A program made the translations under genes and the position numbers. This document shows positions 33,462 to 42,949 of a stretch of DNA of 64,000 bases, piece after piece. Origin of the DNA: CAYSSG01 sp964433635. GTDB taxonomy: Bacteria > Atribacterota > Phoenicimicrobiia > Phoenicimicrobiales > Stramentimicrobiaceae. The notes under the pieces were generated by a model that was not told the DNA's origin, made no database searches, and was given only the letters and a program-made list of their open reading frames with translations. The first letter of the stretch is position 1. Each line of letters begins with the position of its first letter. The stretch covers positions 1 through 64,000 of the forward strand of contig CAYSSG010000005.1 of NCBI GenBank assembly GCA_964433635.1, read 5' to 3'.

Positions 33462-33521
33462 CTGTATTTTAAAGATAGTAAAAGTATTTTAATACAAATA
33501 AATGTTTGGATAGGAGGAGTT

Positions 33522-33890
33522 ATGAAAAATTTAGAGGAACTGAAGATGATGCGGGAGAAAGTAAAGAAGGATTTAAAGCTTAGATCAGGGGAACATCGTG
33601 TCAAGATCGTAGTAGGAATGGGTAGTTGTGGAATAGCTGCTGGTGCCAGAGAAACAATGAACGAATTTTTGGATTTGATTGAAAAAAATAAAAAGACTGA
33701 TATCATTGTTACCGCTTCGGGATGTTTTGGTTTTTGCGCTCAAGAACCTATGATTCATGTGTACGTAGAAGACAATAGACCGGTAACCTATCGCAATGTT
33801 GACGTAGAAGCAGCAAGGCTAATTTTTAACGACCATATTCTCAATAATAGAGTCGTAGAACAATATCTATTTTCAAAGGGGAAAAAATAA
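33522..33890 (+). CDS. thioredoxin-like [2Fe-2S] ferredoxin
   Basis: 122 aa. Four cysteines in the thioredoxin-like ferredoxin pattern: MGSCGIAAGA (C about 32) and SGCFGFCAQEP (about 66-70), plus conserved surroundings. Such proteins accompany NuoE/NuoF-like subunits in soluble hydrogenases and formate dehydrogenases and act as electron relays. ATG at 33522 with a strong AGGAGG. Its last base is the first base of the NuoE-like gene's ATG. Confidence 0.85.
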   Translation: MKNLEELKMMREKVKKDLKLRSGEHRVKIVVGMGSCGIAAGARETMNEFLDLIEKNKKTDIIVTASGCFGFCAQEPMIHVYVEDNRPVTYRNVDVEAARLIFNDHILNNRVVEQYLFSKGKK

Positions 33891-34387
33891 TGAGTGAAAC
33901 AACTGTCATTAAAAATGATGAATTGACTGTTGAAGAGAAATATCAGGAATTAAGAAGCTTCATTAGAGACAATAAAGATAAAAGGGGTTATTTGATACCA
34001 ATCCTGTACGAAGCACAGTCTTTATTTGGTTATCTGCCTTCAGAAGTCCAAAAATTCGTTGCCGAGGAGATGAATATCTCTGTGAGTGAAGTATTTGGAG
34101 TCGTCACATTTTATTCTTATTTTAAAACCCAGCCTGTAGGTCGGCATACCATTACTATTTGTATGGGAACGGCTTGTTATGTAAGAGGGGCCAAAAAGAT
34201 TCTAGAGGCATTACAGGATAAATTGGGTATAAAGATGGGCGAGACAACAGAAGATTTAAGATTTACGTTAGGAGAACAACGTTGTTTTGGATCATGTGGT
34301 ATGGCCCCGGTTATCATGATTGACAAAGAAGTCCATGGGCGGTTAACTCCCAGTAAATTAGATGCAATTTTAGAGAAATACAAATAG
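33890..34387 (+). CDS. NuoE/HydC-like [2Fe-2S] subunit
   Basis: 165 aa, 24-kDa NADH dehydrogenase family. Helical N-terminal bundle (about 10-75), then the thioredoxin-fold ferredoxin with cluster ligands in CMGTACYVRGA (about 92-97) and CFGSCGMAP (about 131-135). It partners the NuoF-like protein downstream, forming the NAD-reactive half of a HydABC-type complex. Confidence 0.93.
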   Translation: MSETTVIKNDELTVEEKYQELRSFIRDNKDKRGYLIPILYEAQSLFGYLPSEVQKFVAEEMNISVSEVFGVVTFYSYFKTQPVGRHTITICMGTACYVRGAKKILEALQDKLGIKMGETTEDLRFTLGEQRCFGSCGMAPVIMIDKEVHGRLTPSKLDAILEKYK

Positions 34388-34406
34388 TCTAAGGAGTAGA
34401 TTAATT

Positions 34407-37400
34407 ATGAATAATATAAGAATACAGCTTCTTCTGTGTCATGGTACTTCTTGCATGTCTAATGGTGCAGTAAGAGTAAGGGAAGCACTGGATGTGGCAT
34501 TAAAAGAAGCTCACCTGGAAAAAGAAGTCGAAATCATTACTACGGGATGTATGGGAATATGCGAACTGGGACCTATTATGGTCGTTTACCCTGATGGCGT
34601 TTTTTACCAACAGTTAAAACCGGAAGATGCCCGGGAAATTGTACAGGAACATATTTTAAAGGGTAGAGTTGTGCAACGGCTATTTTACAAAAAGCCAAGA
34701 ACAGAAGAATTGGTAGCGATGATAGAGGACATTGATTTCTTCAAATTACAGAGGAAAATTGCTCGCAGAAACTGTGGAATTATAGATGTCAATACCATTG
34801 ATGATTATATCGGTGCAGATGGCTTTATGGCCTTAGGTAAGGTTTTGACAGAAATGACTTCTCAGGAAGTGATTGATGAGATCAAGAAATCAGGATTAAG
34901 AGGCAGAGGCGGTGCCGGTTTTCCAACCGGATTAAAGTGGGATTTTGCGGCAAAAGCTTCTGGCAAACAAAAATATATTTTATGTAATGCAGACGAAGGT
35001 GATCCTGGTGCCTTTATGGACCGCAGTATGCTGGAAGGAGATTCCTACAGTGTTTTAGAGGCTATGATGATTGGTGGCTATGCGATTGGTGCCAACCAGG
35101 GATATATCTATGTGCGGGCTGAATATCCCCTTGCCATAGAAAGGTTGAAGATTGCCATCAAAGAGATGAGGAAACATCAGCTGCTGGGCAAGAATATCCT
35201 GGGAGCCAGCTTTGACTTTGATGTAGAAATACGAATGGGAGCAGGTGCATTTGTTTGCGGTGAAGAAACGGCTTTAATGCGCTCTATAGAAGGCAAGAGA
35301 GGAGAACCCAGACCAAGACCGCCCTTCCCTGCTAATAAAGGATTATTTGAATCACCTACTGTTTTAAATAACGTGGAAACCCTGGCTAATATACCTTATA
35401 TCATTCTTTACGGAGCTGAGAATTATGCATCTGTGGGTACTGAAAAGAGTAAAGGAACAAAGATCTTTGCTCTTGCCGGAAATATCAACAATACCGGCTT
35501 AATTGAAGTTCCCATAGGTATTACCTTAGGTGAAATTGTTTATAATATCGGCGGGGGGATCCCGGGAAATAAAAAATTCAAGGCTGTTCAGATCGGCGGA
35601 CCATCCGGAGGTTGTATTCCTGCACAGCATCTGAATGCAATCGTTGATTATGAGACATTAAAAGAACTGGGCGCAATTATGGGCTCAGGCGGGCTGATTG
35701 TCATGGATGAAGATACCTGTATGGTTGATATTGCCCGTTATTTCATGGAATTTATTCAGGATGAGTCTTGTGGTAAATGTACTCCTTGTCGTGAAGGAAC
35801 CAGGGTCATGCTGGAGATACTGACCAGGATTTGTGAAGGTAAAGGCAAGATGGAAGATCTGGACACCCTGGAAGAATTATCTTATCGAATTAAAGATACT
35901 GCTCTTTGTGGTTTAGGGCAAACTGCCCCGAATCCGGTTTTATCCACATTAAGATACTTTAGACATGAGTATATTGAACATATTAGAGATAAGAAATGTA
36001 GAGCAGGGGTTTGTGCAGAGCTAGTCTATGCACCCTGCACTAATTCCTGTCCGGCTTCAGTCAATGTTCCCGCTTATCTGGCGTACACCAAAGAAGGTCA
36101 ATATGAAAAGGCTATGCAGGTACATTTAAGAACAAATCCTTTCCCGGCTGTATGTGGAAGAGTATGCCCTGCTTTCTGCGAAATCAGATGTCGAAGGAAG
36201 GACATTGATGATGCGATCAATATTCGTGCTGTCAAGAGATTTATGGCTGATCAGGTTGATAATTATATTGATTGTTTCCCGGAAAAAAATAGTAAAAATG
36301 GCAAGAAGGTTGCCATTATAGGCGGTGGCCCCTCCGGACTTTCTAATGCCTATTTCCTGACGATGTTAGGCTATGAAACCACAGTATTTGAAGCGCAACC
36401 AAAAGCAGGTGGAATGTTAACCTACGCTATCCCCTCATACCGTTTGCCAAAGGATATTGTGGAAAAAGAGATTCAGGCTTTGGTAGATTACGGAGTCAGG
36501 ATACATACAAATACCATAATTGGAGAGGATATCACTTTAGATCAGTTGAGAAAAGAAGGTTATAAGGCATTCTATATTTCTGCTGGCGCTTGGGATTGCA
36601 TTATGCCTGAGATGGATAATTTAGATGATCCCAGAATTTTCAGCGGTTTGGAATTCCTGAATAAGTTCAATAGAAAAGAGAAGCTTGATATTGGTAAGGA
36701 GGTCATCGTTATCGGTGGTGGCAACTCTGCCATTGACGCTGCCAGAACTGCCAAGAGGCTTGGAGCAGAGGTTACAATCGTTTATCGAAGAACAAGAGAA
36801 GAAATGCCTGCCGATGAAGCTGAAATTAATGAAGCTGAAAGAGAAGGTATCAAAATTTCTCTGCTGCAGAATATAAAATCGGTGAAATCACAAAAAGATT
36901 ACCTGGAAGTCGAGTTGGTGAATATGAAATTAGGAGATTATGATGCTTCTGGCCGGCGCAGACCTGTTGAAATCAGAGGATCTAATTTTATCAGGAAAAT
37001 CGATTGTTTAATCTTATCTATCGGACAGAAACCTGCTATTTCAGATTTATTGAATCATGAAGAGATGACCCTGAATCGCGATCAGACGATTCCGACTGAA
37101 AAAGGGATAACTAAAATAAAAGACATTTTTGCAGGTGGGGATGTGGCATTAGGTCCTGCTACTGTCGTTGAAGCGATAGGAGAGGCGCAGAATGCTGCGG
37201 AAGCGATTGATTTTTATCTGACTGAAAAGAAGAGAGTTTATCCTTGGAGATTGAAAGATCCCATTAACGTGGATTTTGATCCCGAAGCAGATCCGGTAGA
37301 TTATGCACGTTCACAAGTCTGCCTCCTTCCTGTCCAGGAAAGAGGAGTTCATGACGAAGTTGAAAAGACTTGGAATAAAGAGACTGCCTGTCATGAAGGC

Positions 37401-37436
37401 AGCAGATGCCTGCGTTGTGAATACCGAGAGGACTAA
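34407..37436 (+). CDS. NuoF-like flavoprotein fused to GltD-like FAD/NAD(P) oxidoreductase
   Basis: 1009 aa with three parts. Residues 1-90: thioredoxin-like ferredoxin (CHGTSCMSNGA, TTGCMGICELG). Residues about 110-510: NuoF with FMN/NAD motifs (LRGRGGAGFPTGLKW, GAGAFVCGEETALM) and 4Fe-4S ligands C455, C458, C461, C501. Residues about 530-1009: glutamate-synthase-small-subunit-like domain with cysteine motifs starting CTNSCPA (C544), an FAD site GGGPSGL near 640 and a second dinucleotide site GGGNSAIDAARTAKRLGAE near 769 followed by VYRRT, which is typical of NADPH binders. It lacks the C-terminal 2x[4Fe-4S] of ordinary HydB and ends with CHEGSRCLRCE. It may serve both NAD and NADP. Confidence 0.9.
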   Translation: MNNIRIQLLLCHGTSCMSNGAVRVREALDVALKEAHLEKEVEIITTGCMGICELGPIMVVYPDGVFYQQLKPEDAREIVQEHILKGRVVQRLFYKKPRTEELVAMIEDIDFFKLQRKIARRNCGIIDVNTIDDYIGADGFMALGKVLTEMTSQEVIDEIKKSGLRGRGGAGFPTGLKWDFAAKASGKQKYILCNADEGDPGAFMDRSMLEGDSYSVLEAMMIGGYAIGANQGYIYVRAEYPLAIERLKIAIKEMRKHQLLGKNILGASFDFDVEIRMGAGAFVCGEETALMRSIEGKRGEPRPRPPFPANKGLFESPTVLNNVETLANIPYIILYGAENYASVGTEKSKGTKIFALAGNINNTGLIEVPIGITLGEIVYNIGGGIPGNKKFKAVQIGGPSGGCIPAQHLNAIVDYETLKELGAIMGSGGLIVMDEDTCMVDIARYFMEFIQDESCGKCTPCREGTRVMLEILTRICEGKGKMEDLDTLEELSYRIKDTALCGLGQTAPNPVLSTLRYFRHEYIEHIRDKKCRAGVCAELVYAPCTNSCPASVNVPAYLAYTKEGQYEKAMQVHLRTNPFPAVCGRVCPAFCEIRCRRKDIDDAINIRAVKRFMADQVDNYIDCFPEKNSKNGKKVAIIGGGPSGLSNAYFLTMLGYETTVFEAQPKAGGMLTYAIPSYRLPKDIVEKEIQALVDYGVRIHTNTIIGEDITLDQLRKEGYKAFYISAGAWDCIMPEMDNLDDPRIFSGLEFLNKFNRKEKLDIGKEVIVIGGGNSAIDAARTAKRLGAEVTIVYRRTREEMPADEAEINEAEREGIKISLLQNIKSVKSQKDYLEVELVNMKLGDYDASGRRRPVEIRGSNFIRKIDCLILSIGQKPAISDLLNHEEMTLNRDQTIPTEKGITKIKDIFAGGDVALGPATVVEAIGEAQNAAEAIDFYLTEKKRVYPWRLKDPINVDFDPEADPVDYARSQVCLLPVQERGVHDEVEKTWNKETACHEGSRCLRCEYRED

Positions 37437-37467
37437 TATTGAAAGAAAGGATTGAAATAGAATCAAA

Positions 37468-40239
37468 ATGAAAGATACAGTTGTAAAAAAGGAAAAAACA
37501 GCAATGCCAATGGTCCAGGTCATAATAGATGACAAAAAGGTAAGGGTGGAATCTGGCACAACAATCCTGGATGCAGCAACGAAGGCAGGTATAAAAATTC
37601 CCACACTATGCGCTATGCCGGAGATCAATCATTATCCGGGTTCTTGCCGCATGTGTGTCGTAGAAGTGGAAGGAATGCCATGCTTAGCTGCCTCCTGCGT
37701 TTATCCTGTTCAGGAAGGCATGGTAATCCATACGCATAGCGAAAGGGTCGTCAGAGCGCGTAGGGCAGTATTGGAATTGCTTCTCAATTCCCATCCCCTT
37801 GATTGCATGACCTGTGAGAAGAATGGTGAATGCGACCTGCAGGATTTAGCATACGAATTGGGAATCAAGGAGTCCGGCTTTGGAAGATATGAAAAAAATC
37901 TTCCGATTGATGATAGCAATCCCTTCATCTTGAGAGATTTGAATAAATGTATTCTTTGCCGTAGATGTGTTGAGATATGCAATGAAATACAACAATCCAG
38001 GGCAATTGGGATTGGCTTCCGAGGAAAAAATACCGAAGTCATTGCCGGATTAGGCAATCAATTAGGGCATGAGACAAAAATTACAATAGGCTCAGAAGAA
38101 AATCCTGATTACTCCAATTGCGTTTCTTGCGGACAATGCGTGGCGGTATGTCCTGTTGGCGCGTTAACTGATAAGGCAGCCGTGGGAAAAGGCAGAGCCT
38201 GGGAATTTGAAAAAGTTCATACGACCTGTAATTACTGTGGATGTGGATGTGGATTTGATTTGAACATTAAAGACGGAAAGGTGATTAAGGTTACATCAAA
38301 TCCTGACAGCGTAGTGAACGGAATTAACCTCTGCGTTAAAGGACGTTTTGGTAATGACTATATTCACCGAAAAGACAGATTAACAACTCCTTTAATCAGA
38401 AAAAATGGTAAATTGGAGCCCGCTTCCTGGGATGAGGCACTTCAATTAATCAGTGATAAATTTAAAGATATCAAAGCAGAAAGCGGTAAAGATAGTTTAG
38501 CGGTTCTTTCTTCAGCCAAGTGTACGAATGAAGAAAATTATCTGCTTATGAAATTTGCCAGGGCTGTATTGGGAACCAATAATGTTGACCATTGTGCCCG
38601 GCTTTGCCATTCGGCTACCGTTGCAGGTTTAGCTCAATCCTTTGGTAGTGGAGCCATGACCAATTCTATTAAGGAGATTGCCGACGCTTCGGTTATCTAT
38701 TTGACTGGTTCCAATACGACTGAAAATCATCCTATTATTGCTTTGGAAATAAAAAAAGCAGTCACTAAAAATGGAGCAAAACTAATTGTGGCTGATCCTA
38801 GAGAAATAGAATTGGCAAAATATGCTGCTTTATGGTTAAGACAGAGACCGGGAACAGATGTAGCCCTGTTTAATGGCCTGATGAATGTCATTATTACAGA
38901 GGGATTGGAAGATAAGGAATTTATTGAAGAAAGAACTGAAGATTATGAAAAAATGAAAGAAGTAGTTCTCAAGTATACCCCGGAAATCGTAGCAAAGATT
39001 ACCGGGGTCCCTGCCGATGATATCAGAGAAGCAGCCAGGATTTATGCTGCAGGTCCCAGTACTTCTTTAATTTATTCGATGGGGATTACACAACACACCA
39101 GCGGTACAGATAATGTTCTTTCAACTGCTAATATAGCTATGTTAACCGGTAATGTAGGGAAGGAAAGTTCCGGAGTAAATCCCTTAAGAGGACAGAGTAA
39201 TGTTCAGGGAGCTTGTGATATGGGCGCTTTGCCAAATGTGTATTCTGGTTATCAGGCAGTGGCAGATCCTGTGGCTCAGGAGAAGTTTTCTAAAGCCTGG
39301 CAGGCTGAATTATCAGGCAAGGTCGGATTGACAGTCGTTGAAATACTCAATGCTGCTTATGATGGCAAAGTTAGAGGGATATTTGTTATGGCAGAAAATC
39401 CGGCCATGTCAGATCCTGATTTAAACCATGCCCGGGAAGCTTTAAAGAAGACTGATTTTTTAGTCGTATCTGATATGTTTATGACTGAAACAGCTGAAAT
39501 GGCGGATGTCGTATTGCCTGGTGTTAGTTTTGCTGAGAAGGATGGAACGATTACCAATACAGAGAGAAGAGTCCAAAGATTCCATAAAGCGATTGAACCA
39601 ATAGGAGAGGCAAAACCGGAATGGCAGATCATCTGTGAACTGGCTCAGAAAATGGGATATAAGATGAACTATCATAGTCCTGCTGAAATTATGGAAGAAA
39701 TTGCCCAACTAACCCCAATTTATGGAGGGATGTTCTATCCGAGACTGGAAAAAGAAGGTTTGCAATGGCCTTGTCCGGATACAAACCATCCCGGGACAAA
39801 ATTCTTGCATAAGGATAAATTCAGCAGAGGAAAAGGAAAGTTCTTCCCGGTTGAATTCAGAGAGGCAGCAGAACTTCCTGATGATGAATATCCTCTGATT
39901 TTTACCACCGGAAGGGTATTGTATCATTTCCATACAGGTACAGTCACACGGAGATCTAAGGGACTGAACGAAGTATATAAAGAAGCATTGGTTGAAATCA
40001 GTCCCCAGGATGCCAGCCAATTAAGCATACAAGATGGTGAAATGGTAGAAGTTGCCTCCCGAAGAGGGAAGATCCAGGCAAAAGCGAAAGTAACTGAAAA
40101 ATCAGATAATGGTGTCGTATTCATGAGTTTCCATTTCCACGAAGCCGCCGCCAATTTATTAACCAATGCTGCACTTGATCCGGTCTCCAAGATACCGGAA
40201 TATAAAGTTTGTGCTGTAAAAGTGAAGAAGATATCTTAA
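37468..40239 (+). CDS. fdhA: NAD(P)-linked formate dehydrogenase, catalytic molybdopterin subunit
   Basis: Oxidises formate to CO2 (or the reverse). 923 aa. NuoG-like N-terminus: 2Fe-2S ligands in PTLCAMPEINHYPGSCRMC, a His-Cys3 cluster (HPLDCMTCEKNGECD), and 2x[4Fe-4S] with CILCRRCVEIC and CVSCGQCVAVCP. The molybdopterin domain opens with CNYCGCGCGFD. The active site is CARLCHSATVAGL with Cys380-His381 in the position of selenocysteine in E. coli FdhF, so this is a Cys-type enzyme. NPLRGQSNVQGACDMG is typical of formate dehydrogenases. MobA, FdhD and FocA genes follow, which supports the substrate. Confidence 0.93.
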   Translation: MKDTVVKKEKTAMPMVQVIIDDKKVRVESGTTILDAATKAGIKIPTLCAMPEINHYPGSCRMCVVEVEGMPCLAASCVYPVQEGMVIHTHSERVVRARRAVLELLLNSHPLDCMTCEKNGECDLQDLAYELGIKESGFGRYEKNLPIDDSNPFILRDLNKCILCRRCVEICNEIQQSRAIGIGFRGKNTEVIAGLGNQLGHETKITIGSEENPDYSNCVSCGQCVAVCPVGALTDKAAVGKGRAWEFEKVHTTCNYCGCGCGFDLNIKDGKVIKVTSNPDSVVNGINLCVKGRFGNDYIHRKDRLTTPLIRKNGKLEPASWDEALQLISDKFKDIKAESGKDSLAVLSSAKCTNEENYLLMKFARAVLGTNNVDHCARLCHSATVAGLAQSFGSGAMTNSIKEIADASVIYLTGSNTTENHPIIALEIKKAVTKNGAKLIVADPREIELAKYAALWLRQRPGTDVALFNGLMNVIITEGLEDKEFIEERTEDYEKMKEVVLKYTPEIVAKITGVPADDIREAARIYAAGPSTSLIYSMGITQHTSGTDNVLSTANIAMLTGNVGKESSGVNPLRGQSNVQGACDMGALPNVYSGYQAVADPVAQEKFSKAWQAELSGKVGLTVVEILNAAYDGKVRGIFVMAENPAMSDPDLNHAREALKKTDFLVVSDMFMTETAEMADVVLPGVSFAEKDGTITNTERRVQRFHKAIEPIGEAKPEWQIICELAQKMGYKMNYHSPAEIMEEIAQLTPIYGGMFYPRLEKEGLQWPCPDTNHPGTKFLHKDKFSRGKGKFFPVEFREAAELPDDEYPLIFTTGRVLYHFHTGTVTRRSKGLNEVYKEALVEISPQDASQLSIQDGEMVEVASRRGKIQAKAKVTEKSDNGVVFMSFHFHEAAANLLTNAALDPVSKIPEYKVCAVKVKKIS

Positions 40240-40278
40240 GAAAAATTAATTTCTATAATAAAAAAGGAGGAAATTGAA

Positions 40279-41175
40279 TTGAGTGCTGAAAAAGAAGTAG
40301 GACAAAAACAAAAAACAACGGATATTTTTACTCCCTGTAATGCTCCTGCAGCAGTTGCAAATGCATTTTGCGCGATTGGTCAAACGAAGTCTAACCTTTC
40401 ATTGACTAAAATGATTGTATTAGGTATCTTGGCGGGAGCTTATATTGCATTCGGTGCACAGCTTGCCACGATGGTTACCTATGATACAGCAAAATATGTA
40501 GGAGACGGTATTTCTAAAATATTGTTTGGGAGTGTATTTTCTGTAGGCCTTATGTTGGTTGTAATTGCCGGTGCAGAGCTGTTCACAGGAAACAATTTAA
40601 TCGTCGTGGGGACCCTAAATGGCAATGTATCATTAGGAAAATTACTGAATAGCTGGGTCTGGATTTATGTTGCTAATTTTATTGGCTCACTTTTACTTGT
40701 TTGGATTATGTATGCAACACAACTTTGGAAAACTGGTGATTTTGCAGTAGGTGCTAAAGCACTTTCTATTGCTAATGGTAAGGTAAATCTTGCTTGGGGA
40801 ACAGCGATAGCAAGAGGCATTGCTTGTAACTGGTTAGTTTGTCTGGCAGTATGGTTAGCAGTTGCTGCGAAGGATGTCCCTGGAAAAATTTTTGGTATTT
40901 ACTTCCCCATAATGGCTTTTGTAGCCAGTGGATTTGAGCATAGCATTGCTAATATGTATTTTGTTCCCATGGGCATTATGCTTAAGAATGACGCATCGGT
41001 AGTCGCCGCCGCTGGTCTTGCTGATAAGTTAAGCAATCTTAATTGGGGAGCATTTATATTCAATAATTTACTTCCAGTTACAATTGGTAATATAATTGGT
41101 GGAGCATTCTTTGTGGCAACCTTATATTGGTTTGTTTACTTAAGGGATTCCAAATATTTAGTTGACAAAAGTTAA
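40279..41175 (+). CDS. focA: formate/nitrite channel, FocA family
   Basis: Pentameric channel of the FNT family, 298 aa with six helices. ILAGAYIAFGAQLATMV (about 50-66) and the GNNLIVVG and FEHSIANMYFVP segments are FNT signatures; the last includes the selectivity His. TTG start at 40279 with AAGGAGG eight bases upstream. Directly after fdhA, so it probably moves formate; direction depends on metabolism. A perfect terminator follows. Confidence 0.93.
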   Translation: MSAEKEVGQKQKTTDIFTPCNAPAAVANAFCAIGQTKSNLSLTKMIVLGILAGAYIAFGAQLATMVTYDTAKYVGDGISKILFGSVFSVGLMLVVIAGAELFTGNNLIVVGTLNGNVSLGKLLNSWVWIYVANFIGSLLLVWIMYATQLWKTGDFAVGAKALSIANGKVNLAWGTAIARGIACNWLVCLAVWLAVAAKDVPGKIFGIYFPIMAFVASGFEHSIANMYFVPMGIMLKNDASVVAAAGLADKLSNLNWGAFIFNNLLPVTIGNIIGGAFFVATLYWFVYLRDSKYLVDKS

Positions 41176-41183
41176 TTTATTCT

Positions 41184-41235
41184 AAGAAAGAGGAGTTATA
41201 TCCAGAAATGAAAAGATATAACTCCTCTTTCTTAT
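41184..41235 (+). terminator. strong terminator after focA
   Basis: A perfect 19-bp stem (41184-41202 with 41215-41233) around a 12-base loop. The 3' arm is itself T-rich (CTCCTCTTTCTT). It should end the long operon starting at the 30441 promoter. Confidence 0.85.
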
Positions 41236-41317
41236 CGATCTAACGAGATGAAAAAGAATATGCCCTAATCATAGAAAATCATCAAAACAATCTTATGTTA
41301 TTTAGATATGTGTATTA

Positions 41318-41956
41318 ATGGATAGCTTGAAAAAAAATATTCCGATATCTATTATAATATTGGCTGGTGGGAAAAGCAGTAGAATTGGTTTGAATCGGGA
41401 CAAGGGTCAAATGAAATTTTCAGGTATCAACCTGATCGATCGAGTCATCTCTAATATCACCTCTTTTCGCGATGTGTCAGAAAAGGATATCATCATTGTA
41501 GGGCCGAAAGAAAAATTTTCCCATTTTAATAAAGTTGTGGAAGATATCTATCCCCTGAAAGGGCCACTGGGAGGTATGTATTCCGGTTTACAGTCTTCTT
41601 TGACTTTTTTCAATCTAGTGATTGGCTATGACATGCCTTTTATTGAAATAAGGTTAATCCAATACATGATACAAAACACCAATAGCTATGATGTGGTTAT
41701 TCCAAACCATGATCAGGGTTTGTTGGAACCATTATGTGCGATTTACAGTAAAAATTGTTTGCCCATCATGAAAAAAAATATCCAGATCGGCAAACTGGCA
41801 GTGAGAAGTATATTTCCTTATCTGAAAGTAAGGATGATCACAGAGACAGAAATTAAAGAATACGATCCGGAGATGATTTCCTTCTTTAATATTAACTACC
41901 GGGATGATTTCAGCAGAGCAGAAGAGATTTCCCGAAGGAGGAGAATGGAAAAATGA
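41318..41956 (+). CDS. mobA: molybdenum cofactor guanylyltransferase MobA
   Basis: Adds GMP to molybdopterin to make the guanine-dinucleotide cofactor that formate dehydrogenases use. 212 aa. Nucleotide-binding motif ILAGGKSSRIG at about 15-25, with the following DKGQMKF Lys. Later GPLGGMYSGL and the metal-site region GYDMPF. ATG at 41318, overlapping fdhD by four bases, which ties it to maturation of the FdhA enzyme. Confidence 0.92.
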   Translation: MDSLKKNIPISIIILAGGKSSRIGLNRDKGQMKFSGINLIDRVISNITSFRDVSEKDIIIVGPKEKFSHFNKVVEDIYPLKGPLGGMYSGLQSSLTFFNLVIGYDMPFIEIRLIQYMIQNTNSYDVVIPNHDQGLLEPLCAIYSKNCLPIMKKNIQIGKLAVRSIFPYLKVRMITETEIKEYDPEMISFFNINYRDDFSRAEEISRRRRMEK

Positions 41957-42729
41957 TGCGAATTAATAAAGGAGTACAGGTTAATCTTCTGCGTATCGAG
42001 GGAAAAAAGAGAATAAGATCTTCAGATTTGGTTGCCAGAGAAACTGAACTTACCATCTTTGCAAATAAAAAAAGGATCATCACTCTGAATTGCAGTCCGG
42101 GTCACTATCGTTACCTGGGAGTAGGATTTCTTTTTACTGCAGGCATGATAAACAAAAAGGAAGATATATTCTCAATGAAGACGAATAGAAAATCTATATC
42201 TATTGAAATGAAGGACCTTAGCTTACCTGAAAACGGAGCCGTTGTTTCTTCCAGTCATTGGCTGGAGATTCAACAGCCTTCACTGTTGCGGAGCAAAACC
42301 ATTTCTGTAAAGGATAAAAAAGTCGGAATCCGATCCTGTACAATATACTCTTTGATGACAGATATGCAGGAAAAGGCTGTTTTTTTTAAGCAAAGCGGAG
42401 GGGTTCACAGTTGTGCATTAAGTGAGTCTGATGGTTCCATCATTTTATTCTGCGAAGATATAAGCCGTTACAATACGATTGACCGGATATTGGGAGAAGC
42501 GCTGCTGAAGAATATCAGCATCATTGATAAGGTCATGTTGACTTCCTGTCGCATTACTTCAGGTATTATGAAGAAGATAGTCATGAGCCATATATCGATT
42601 ATCATTTCCCGGTCAGCTCCAACCGATGCTGCTATTCGTCTGGCTCATCAAAAAGGTATTACCCTGGTAGGGTTTGTCCGGGGAGAAAGAATGAATATCT
42701 ATACCCATCCTGCACGCATCGAAGATTAA
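41953..42729 (+). CDS. fdhD: formate dehydrogenase accessory sulfurtransferase FdhD
   Basis: Passes sulfur from a cysteine desulfurase to the Mo-bisPGD cofactor. 258 aa. Family marks are present: YLGVGFLFTAGMI near 56-68, SGGVHSCALS, CEDISRYNTIDRILGEAL (the usual EDVGRHNA block, altered), SAPTDAAIRLA and GFVRGERMNIYTHPARI at the end. The CxxC loop (SSCGxCG in typical members) is missing: the matching place (about 96-103) reads VVSSSHWL. Either another Cys does the job or the protein acts differently. It overlaps mobA by four bases. Confidence 0.88.
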   Translation: MMRINKGVQVNLLRIEGKKRIRSSDLVARETELTIFANKKRIITLNCSPGHYRYLGVGFLFTAGMINKKEDIFSMKTNRKSISIEMKDLSLPENGAVVSSSHWLEIQQPSLLRSKTISVKDKKVGIRSCTIYSLMTDMQEKAVFFKQSGGVHSCALSESDGSIILFCEDISRYNTIDRILGEALLKNISIIDKVMLTSCRITSGIMKKIVMSHISIIISRSAPTDAAIRLAHQKGITLVGFVRGERMNIYTHPARIED

Positions 42730-42909
42730 TATCATCTCCCGGGAATATATTTTAGAATCCCTGTTTCTTATTGAATAGATTTACTTGACTTTTTTCAATA
42801 GATGATGTTCAAAACGATCCGGTATTGAAGTAAAAGATGCAGCAAGAAAGAAAAATCCCTTTCAGAATTGATTCTTTTCATTTGAAGATCATGGGTTATT
42901 TTACATCAA

Positions 42910-42918
42910 TGTTATAAT
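42910..42918 (+). promoter_or_regulatory. extended -10 promoter element
   Basis: TGTTATAAT lies 32 bases ahead of the RNase H-like gene. There is no good -35, so it would rely on the extended TG motif. The same nine-base word occurs upstream of rpsF and prs. Confidence 0.4.
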
Positions 42919-42949
42919 GATGTAATAAATTGCTTTGATAGCAGGTTAT

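Noticed and set aside
38605..38607. Selenocysteine in formate dehydrogenase
   Set aside because: The active-site codon is TGC (Cys380), and no in-frame TGA lies within the gene.
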